A stretch of DNA of 40,079 nucleotides from a virus: positions 1 through 40,079 of IMG/VR virus record IMGVR_UViG_3300032157_000029. The stretch is one strand, 5' to 3'. The position numbers and the translations under genes were made by a program. Shown here piece by piece: positions 36,020-40,079 of this stretch. A model generated the notes under the pieces. That model was not told the DNA's origin. It searched no databases and saw only the letters and a program-made list of their open reading frames with translations. How positions within the stretch are numbered: the first letter of the stretch is position 1; every line of letters starts with the position of its first letter.

Positions 36020-36421
36020 ATGATGGCCGAAGACGACCCCCTGAACCCTATCAAGCTGTCGCGGGGCGTGGTCGCCTCAGTGCGAGCAATGTCCCCGGTG
36101 AACTACGAAGCATGGCAGGACGGCTACCAGCCTCCCGGCGACCACGTGTTGATCCACAACCTTATGTATGAGGGCGCGCACGTGGTCAGTAGCCTTGCCC
36201 TCGACGGATTTGGCTTCTGGGTCGTGGTGCGGGGAACGTTGGCGGGGAAGAAGGGCGAGGTCTTCCGCAAGATGCTCGAAAGCCAGATCGAGGATATCGT
36301 CGAACACATCACGGTCGAACCGGAAGGTCCGCCTAGCTCAGATGGGATAGAGCGCCCCGATCCTAACGGGGAGGTCTCAGGTTCGAGTCCTGAGGCGGAC
36401 ACCACGGCTGCGGTTGTGTAA
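36020..36421 (+). CDS. Protein whose 3' end is formed by the tRNA gene
   Basis: A 133-residue protein from ATG 36020, with AAGGAG at 36010-36015; ATG 36023 is equally well placed. Residues about 1-100 look like a small soluble protein with a hydrophobic beta middle (ALDGFGFWVVVRGTLAG) and an amphipathic helix (FRKMLESQIEDIVEHITVE). Residues about 103-128 are the translation of the tRNA-Arg gene, so the original C-terminus may have been replaced when the tRNA segment was acquired. Function unknown. Confidence 0.55.
   Translation: MMAEDDPLNPIKLSRGVVASVRAMSPVNYEAWQDGYQPPGDHVLIHNLMYEGAHVVSSLALDGFGFWVVVRGTLAGKKGEVFRKMLESQIEDIVEHITVEPEGPPSSDGIERPDPNGEVSGSSPEADTTAAVV
36327..36404 (+). tRNA. tRNA-Arg(CCT), with encoded CCA; probable attP
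   Basis: All elements are present: acceptor stem GTCCGCC/GGCGGAC perfect, D arm GCTC/GAGC, anticodon arm CCCCG/CGGGG with loop ATCCTAA (anticodon CCT), variable loop, T arm TCAGG/CCTGA with TTCGAGT loop, discriminator A and CCA. It is 75 nt plus CCA. Integrases often use the 3' part of tRNA genes as attachment site, and phages commonly carry the 3' part to restore the host gene; here the whole gene is present. It may be functional or be the attP identity segment. It lies within the reading frame 36020-36421. Confidence 0.85.
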
Positions 36422-36481
36422 ACCGCGCGGGTGTGGAATCCCGTTATGCTCTGATAGACGGATTCAATGTTGGGGAGTAGC

Positions 36482-36871
36482 TCAGTCCAGCCGTTCGACG
36501 CAGACAGTTGCAACGCCTGGCAACGTCAGCCCGATATGACGCGCTGCGGCATAGCTGAGATCGAGCGATCGGCCTGCGATGTAGGGGCCGCGGTCATTAA
36601 CTCGGACGGTGACGTTCCTGCCCTTATACCAGACGCGAAGCTTGGTCCCGAATGGTAGCGTCTTGTGCGCCGCGGTAAAGCTGCGGCCGTCGAAGAACTC
36701 GCCATTGGCGGTGCGGGAGCCGCTTTCGGTGCCGTACCACGACGCAACCCACTTCACGCCGGGGCAAAGGTTGGCCGCGTTCGCATGCGGCACACTGCTC
36801 ATAAGGAACACATAGGCAAGGGCAAGGATGATGGCTGCGCCGGCAGTCGCTTCGACTAGGGCGCGGATCAC
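36482..36871 (-). CDS. RlpA-like secreted protein of the lysis cassette
   Basis: A 129-residue protein from GTG 36871, overlapping the previous stop as GTGA. Residues 1-32 are a signal peptide or membrane anchor (AAIILALAYVFLMSSVPHANA). The rest is a double-psi beta-barrel as in RlpA: ASWYGTESGSRTANGEFFDG near 43, Ala-Ala-His-Lys-Thr-Leu-Pro-Phe-Gly, VTVRVNDRGPYIAGRSLDLS near 87. RlpA of some bacteria is a lytic transglycosylase for glycans lacking stem peptides, which an amidase would create; here an amidase is encoded in the same cassette. Catalytic activity is inferred. Confidence 0.8.
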   Translation of the reverse strand: MIRALVEATAGAAIILALAYVFLMSSVPHANAANLCPGVKWVASWYGTESGSRTANGEFFDGRSFTAAHKTLPFGTKLRVWYKGRNVTVRVNDRGPYIAGRSLDLSYAAARHIGLTLPGVATVCVERLD

Positions 36872-37086
36872 GGCTTCGATGCCCAGAACGGCAGTAACTT
36901 GGCAATGACGCCACCGACAGCCGCGGCGAAGCCCGCTATCCCCATGACGGTCTTCCAACTGCCCCTAGCCGAGATCATCATGTCCCGCATTTCCACCAGC
37001 ATTTTGCTTTGCTCAGTGGTGTCGCGTTCGAGGCGGGTGAGGCGGGTCGATAGGTTTTCGAGTTCTCTCTGTTCGGACGGGGCCAT
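36868..37086 (-). CDS. Coiled-coil membrane protein of the lysis cassette
   Basis: A 72-residue protein. Residues about 5-42 form a coiled coil (LENLSTRLTRLERDTTEQSK), followed by one membrane helix (about 47-66). It has an AGGGAG ribosome site. It resembles small phage proteins called holin or holin partner; since a separate holin is encoded nearby it may be an antiholin or assist RlpA release. The 126 bp between it and the o-spanin gene hold no gene that I can see, only GCCGTTGACGG/GCCGTTGGCGG partial repeats. Confidence 0.65.
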   Translation of the reverse strand: MAPSEQRELENLSTRLTRLERDTTEQSKMLVEMRDMMISARGSWKTVMGIAGFAAAVGGVIAKLLPFWASKP

Positions 37087-37212
37087 TAACGGCTCCCTAG
37101 GGTTTTGAGTATCGGATGGGTCAAGGTTCGCTCCTGTTGAACCAGGGGTGGACTTAGGGCCGTTGACGGTGGGTCAAACGCCGTTGGCGGCCCGCTCATT
37201 GACGCTAGGGGA

Positions 37213-37458
37213 TTAAGGGCACAGCGCCGCAAACTTGGCGTTGTGCCGCTTCACTTCGATGATGGTTTCGTCGGTGTCTTTGACGGACCACGAGATCGGC
37301 TTGAACGCCTCGCAGGACGTATCGACCGGCCTAGTCGCGGCGATGCCCGTCAGACTCGCGCAGCCGCTCAGGCTCAGCAGCAAGAAGGCTGTCGAGATCA
37401 CGGGCAGCAGCTTCCGCTTCCGCCACGCGCTGTCGCTGTTCTTCGGACATTTCGGCAT
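37213..37458 (-). CDS. o-spanin (Rz1-like outer membrane lipoprotein)
   Basis: An 81-residue protein. The N-terminal basic region (WRKRK) and hydrophobic stretch lead to the lipobox LSGC (about 30-33), the expected lipidation site. The mature part (about 49 residues) contains the Lys-Pro-Ile-Ser-Trp-Ser and HNAKFAALC elements common in outer membrane spanins of alphaproteobacterial phages. It starts inside the i-spanin gene, out of frame, and runs past its end. Together they fuse inner and outer membranes in the last lysis step. Confidence 0.8.
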   Translation of the reverse strand: MPKCPKNSDSAWRKRKLLPVISTAFLLLSLSGCASLTGIAATRPVDTSCEAFKPISWSVKDTDETIIEVKRHNAKFAALCP

Positions 37459-37558
37459 AGGCCGCGTTCCTTCCGTCCTGATACCAGCGTGTTTTCTGGA
37501 AGGCGACGAAGATCGTCGTCACCAGCTTGAACAGCGCTATGGCGGTTGCGAGCTTCAC
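37331..37558 (-). CDS. i-spanin (Rz-like)
   Basis: A 75-residue protein from GTG 37558, overlapping the holin stop as GTGA. It has an N-terminal membrane segment (about 3-20: LATAIALFKLVTTIFVAF) and a periplasmic coiled-coil region (YAEMSEEQRQRVAEAEAAAR). The o-spanin gene starts within it. Size is short compared with lambda Rz but similar to other compact spanins. Confidence 0.75.
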   Translation of the reverse strand: MKLATAIALFKLVTTIFVAFQKTRWYQDGRNAAYAEMSEEQRQRVAEAEAAARDLDSLLAAEPERLRESDGHRRD

Positions 37559-37728
37559 TTGGCGGTCTTGCGGTTCCAGAAGAACCACCACGCCACGGAG
37601 CCAATGCCGAGGATCGCGCCGCCGAGGGTTTCGACGTTGGCCGGGTCGAGCCCGCCCTTGGCACCGAGCCAGCCCGCAATGGCATAAGCCGCGATGCGAG
37701 CGATCTGCTGAATGTCGTTCCAGTTCAT
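37555..37728 (-). CDS. Holin (Pam3_gp28-like)
   Basis: A 57-residue protein from ATG 37728, with AAGGAG about 12 bases upstream at the end of the amidase gene. Two hydrophobic parts: about 8-23 (QIARIAAYAIAGWLGAKG) and 34-50 (LGGAILGIGSVAWWFFW), then a basic end (NRKTAK). The pattern fits the Pam3_gp28 family of putative holins. It would open the inner membrane to release the amidase. Confidence 0.75.
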   Translation of the reverse strand: MNWNDIQQIARIAAYAIAGWLGAKGGLDPANVETLGGAILGIGSVAWWFFWNRKTAK

Positions 37729-37732
37729 TTAG

Positions 37733-38290
37733 TCAGTCTCCTTTCGGGAGGTTGAGCAGCGCCTTGGTGGAACTGCGGAAGATTTCGCCAACGGCCCTTG
37801 CGCCAACTACGGCGGGGCCGAACGGCAGGCGGGTGATGTCCCACTTCTGTTTCTGGGCTATCCCCAGCGTCGGCTGCACTTCGGCATGGGACAGCACGGT
37901 TTGCGGCGTGACGGGGATCTGGTAGAACTTGCACAGCGCCGCCAGCACATGAGGCAGCGCGTCCCATTGGGTTTTTGTCATGGGCGCAACGCCCGGATGA
38001 AACGGAGCCTCAATAGCCCCGGCCATGCAGCACAGGGACACACCGATAGACCCGCTGTTGCATCTCAGCGTGTGCGCCGCGTAACCCTTGCGGGCCGGTC
38101 GCTGGTTGAGGTCGATGGTTGGGATACCCTGGACGACATTGCCGTCCGCCTCGATGAGCAGGTGATAGTGCGCCCGGTCGTTTGCTGACGCCTTGTGCCC
38201 ACCCCCAGTCCAGTGGACCACGATGCGCTCCATTTTGGCTGGAACACACGCAGCCGCTATCGCTGTCTCGCTCTTGGGGGAGAGGGGCAT
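37733..38290 (-). CDS. Endolysin: N-acetylmuramoyl-L-alanine amidase
   Basis: A 185-residue protein of the Amidase_2 (T7 lysozyme-like) family. Zinc ligands: His26 in VVHWTGGG, His near 134 in LSHAEV, and Asp near 150 in QKWDITR; Lys preceding it is the catalytic-type residue. It also has RAHYHLLIEADGNVVQG near 39. It cuts the amide bond between MurNAc and the stem peptide. No signal peptide is present, so it needs the holin. It is the first gene of the leftward lysis cassette. Confidence 0.85.
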   Translation of the reverse strand: MPLSPKSETAIAAACVPAKMERIVVHWTGGGHKASANDRAHYHLLIEADGNVVQGIPTIDLNQRPARKGYAAHTLRCNSGSIGVSLCCMAGAIEAPFHPGVAPMTKTQWDALPHVLAALCKFYQIPVTPQTVLSHAEVQPTLGIAQKQKWDITRLPFGPAVVGARAVGEIFRSSTKALLNLPKGD

Positions 38291-38359
38291 ATTTGTCTCA
38301 TTTTCAGCGTTGGGTGGAATGCTTTTCTAGCCGCACTGGTACACACTGACGCGACGGCC

Positions 38360-38375
38360 CATGTCATGGGACATG
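38360..38375. promoter_or_regulatory. Inverted repeat over the start of the moron gene
   Basis: CATGTCATGGGACATG has 6-bp arms around ATGG and includes both candidate start codons of the rightward gene. It may be an operator or an RNA hairpin that hides the start. The 70 bp between it and the amidase start contain no clear -35/-10 pair. Confidence 0.35.
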
Positions 38376-38798
38376 AGACACATTGCAGCACTGCTTTTCG
38401 CGTTAACCCTGATCGGCCCAGCCGTCGCCGCGCCCGTGACTTCGGCCTCGAAGTGGCACTTCAAAATGTCGTGCCTCGATACCGGGCTGCAATCGACCGC
38501 TGATCGCCACTGTTCATCTACGCGCGTCGAAAGCATCTACATGATGCCCCCGGCGTCCTGCACGGTTGGCCCGCTGCCTGCTTACACCATCGAGCGCGTC
38601 AGTCTTTCCGCACTGCGCCGTCTGGTGGCGGCGGATGCGGGCGTTTCAATGAGCGCCTTGGGTAGCGCCAAGCCGCTTGGCTTCACCGATCTTGCCCACT
38701 CCATCGTCTATATCCGCGATGATCTGCATGGCGGTATCTATGACGATGCGCTCATCCATGAGCAGGCGCATTTGCGGGGTTGCGAGCATCGGTTCTAG
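38361..38798 (+). CDS. Secreted metzincin-motif protein (probable moron)
   Basis: A 145-residue protein; ATG 38361 or ATG 38373. The first 24 residues are a signal peptide (MRHIAALLFALTLIGPAVA-A). Residues about 30-120 hold three Cys and no clear domain. At the C-terminus is HEQAHLRGCEH (133-143), which fits the extended zinc motif HExxHxxGxxH. The chain ends two residues later, so there is no room for the Met-turn of true metzincins. It is rightward, flanked by leftward lysis and tail genes, as expected for an independently expressed moron acting in the periplasm. Protease activity is not proven. Confidence 0.65.
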   Translation: MSWDMRHIAALLFALTLIGPAVAAPVTSASKWHFKMSCLDTGLQSTADRHCSSTRVESIYMMPPASCTVGPLPAYTIERVSLSALRRLVAADAGVSMSALGSAKPLGFTDLAHSIVYIRDDLHGGIYDDALIHEQAHLRGCEHRF

Positions 38799-38815
38799 GC
38801 TGCTAGGCTGAACCT

Positions 38816-39001
38816 ATGCGCAATCCTTCACGCCGCGAGATATTGCGAGAGCTTGACCGGCTTCTGCCGTCCTTCGCCATGTCGCCTGAATTGCGGGAAG
38901 AGATAGCGCGGACGTTGCCGTTACGTGCCCAGTCAGACGCCGAAGTCGCCAAAAAGAAGATGTTTGAGCGCACGCGCAGCAATGACAGTGACGAGGATTA
39001 G
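38816..39001 (+). CDS. Small charged protein, unknown function
   Basis: A 61-residue protein 17 bp after the metzincin-motif gene, probably in the same unit. It is helical with equal Arg and Glu content (RREILRELDRLLPSFAMSPE) and an Asp- and Ser-rich end. Its TAG overlaps the stop of the convergent tail-fibre gene by 4 bp. No family recognised. Confidence 0.6.
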   Translation: MRNPSRREILRELDRLLPSFAMSPELREEIARTLPLRAQSDAEVAKKKMFERTRSNDSDED

Positions 39002-40079
39002 GAGCTAGCCATGATGATCCAGTTTGTGCCGTCGCTGACGAGCGTCGCCCAAGCGCCGTCCGTCGCGGGCAAGATAGCGGTGCCAGCGGCACCGCCGGCG
39101 CGCGGAACAACGTTGGACGCATTTGACACCACCGTCTGCGCCTGAATGGTGGAGAACATGAGTTCGCGGCCGGGGTAGGTCGCAGCAGACGGTAGCGTGG
39201 CCGTATTAGTCGCACCGCGGTTTGAGATGATCCAATTCTCAGCGGCCCCTACGGTGAAGTCGCCTGTCTTGGTGACAGGGGCGCCGCGACCAATGGAGCC
39301 GCTTTGCGCTGAGAGGAACCCTGTGCTGCTGATGCGCCAGCGTTCGGCAGGGGTTGTGCCTCCGTCCGAGGTTGTCCGAAAGCCGAGGCGGCCGGGCATA
39401 TCGTTTGTGCCTGGGGTGCCATCAACTTCAGCAAAGATGTCAGCGGCGCGGATGAAGTTCGTTCCGTCGCTGCCCTCGAACTGAAGGTTCCCGAGGCGTT
39501 CCCCGTCTGCAACAATAGTATGCGTGCCTTGGGAGCCGCTTGCGGACTTTGCAATAGCAAGCTGACCCGCTGTCGAGGGTGTTGCGTTGTAACGAATAAG
39601 CGCGAACGTGGTGGCGACCTGCACGTTGGCGGTGGCCTGCGTGGAGCGCGACGCGGAGTCACCAAATACAAAGTTGCCGCCTTGGAAGGCCAGCAGGTTC
39701 GAGCCGTGTGTCGCTGTTAAGTCGCCATTGTTCCAATTGATGACACTGCCGTCCGCAAGGAACAGATCAGACCATTTGAGCGCCGTTGTCCCTAGTGCCG
39801 CGCCATCGTCGGCGTTCGGCGTAATGGTAGAGGGAAAGGTCAGGCGCTGCACTGCAGTCAGTATCCACGCGCCAGCCGCTGCATTCGCTGCGGCGTTGTA
39901 GATGATGTCGCACATGGCACCCTGCAGGATGTCACTAGCGACCAGGGCAACATCAGTGCCGCCGCTGATCTTACGAACTGCCTTCGCGCCGATGGCGTCG
40001 AGGTTGAGCGTCACAGCGCCGGTGTTATTTGCCCCGGCAATGAAGCTTAGGCGCATGCCGGTGGCGAGCGCGCCGAAGC
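38998..40079 (-). CDS. Tail fibre-like virion protein, C-terminal part (cut by window edge)
   Basis: This frame is open through 40079 and continues, on the circle, to the ATG at 341 on the left side. The real protein has about 430 residues. The C-terminal part contains GRLGFRTTSDGGTTPAERW and RISSTGFLS, the kind of repeat found in phage fibres and appendages before the final beta segments (for example Asp-Gly-Gly-x-x-Pro-x-Glu-Arg-x-Arg-Ile). The start at 40056 given by simple frame search is not the true start. Ends with Gly- and Thr-rich strands and Trp-Ile-Ile-Met-Ala-Ser-Ser. It likely binds the host surface. Confidence 0.7.
   Translation of the reverse strand, partial: FGALATGMRLSFIAGANNTGAVTLNLDAIGAKAVRKISGGTDVALVASDILQGAMCDIIYNAAANAAAGAWILTAVQRLTFPSTITPNADDGAALGTTALKWSDLFLADGSVINWNNGDLTATHGSNLLAFQGGNFVFGDSASRSTQATANVQVATTFALIRYNATPSTAGQLAIAKSASGSQGTHTIVADGERLGNLQFEGSDGTNFIRAADIFAEVDGTPGTNDMPGRLGFRTTSDGGTTPAERWRISSTGFLSAQSGSIGRGAPVTKTGDFTVGAAENWIISNRGATNTATLPSAATYPGRELMFSTIQAQTVVSNASNVVPRAGGAAGTAILPATDGAWATLVSDGTNWIIMASS
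39950..40075. repeat. Terminal direct repeat, right copy
   Basis: Identical to positions 1-126; see the left copy. The mismatch at 40076 (a against t at 127) is near the end of the read-through and may be a sequencing or assembly error, or evidence for two closely related variants. The unique circular length is 39,949 bases if one copy is removed. Confidence 0.9.

Noticed and set aside
19835-36148. Other CACGTG sites (about 19835, 20839, 22019, 22979, 36143)
   Set aside because: None has the GTTN/NAAC flanks needed for a parS match.
36293-36298. Another GATATC near 36,294
   Set aside because: Single site inside a gene, with no promoter or palindromic flank; not part of the operator array.
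38998-40056. Tail fibre starting at 40056
   Set aside because: The frame is open to the window edge and rejoins the start at 341 on the circular molecule.
1-40079. CRISPR array, insertion sequence, phage RNA polymerase and its promoters, rRNA
   Set aside because: No spaced repeat series, transposase motif, single-subunit polymerase motif or conserved repeated T7-type promoter was seen.

Overview
The window is a complete, circularly permuted genome of a small temperate tailed phage, most likely a short-tailed (podovirus-like) phage of a GC-rich alphaproteobacterium. The last 130 bases repeat the first 130 with one mismatch, and one tail-fibre gene is cut by the window edges and rejoins across them, so the unique circle is about 39.95 kb. 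Host assignment is inference: it rests on base composition and on the general look of the small proteins (Pam3_gp28-type holin, DUF7352-type protein, SU10-type capsid). There is no phage RNA polymerase, DNA polymerase, primase or helicase, so transcription and replication must rely on the host.

Layout. (1) Positions 18,682 down to 1, leftward, plus 39,949 to 38,998: the virion module, in order small and large terminase, portal, scaffold, SU10-type capsid, two paralogous decoration-like proteins, adaptor, tail hub, several ejection-type proteins, a transglycosylase, a LysM protein and a tail fibre. (2) 29,567 down to 18,781, leftward: the early-left operon of about 25 tightly coupled genes (Cro-like repressor, ParB/MT-A70 methyltransferase fusion, second methyltransferase, VRR-NUC and HNH nucleases, OmpR-type winged helix, DnaT-like protein, many small unknowns). 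(3) 29,675 to 35,817, rightward: CI-like repressor, then the early-right operon with ERF and NinB recombination genes, HNH nuclease, small membrane proteins, excisionase-like protein and tyrosine integrase. (4) 35,818 to 36,421: attachment region with an intact tRNA-Arg(CCT). (5) 38,290 down to 36,482, leftward: lysis cassette with amidase, holin, nested i-/o-spanin pair, coiled-coil membrane protein and RlpA-like protein. (6) 38,361 to 39,001, rightward: two moron-like genes, one a secreted protein with a metzincin-type zinc motif.

Control. The two early operons start from near-identical promoters, each carrying the same 17-bp operator (GTAACGCCCGGTGTTAC). A weaker third copy lies between the Cro-like and CI-like genes and overlaps a perfect 14-bp palindrome that matches the core of the bacterial parS centromere site. 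A second switch lies at 22.4 kb: a rightward gene encodes a GIY-YIG-like domain fused to a ribbon-helix-helix domain, and three GATATC palindromes overlay its start codon and two facing candidate promoters. Most genes are joined by ATGA, GTGA, TTGA or TGATG overlaps, so starts were usually chosen by coupling.
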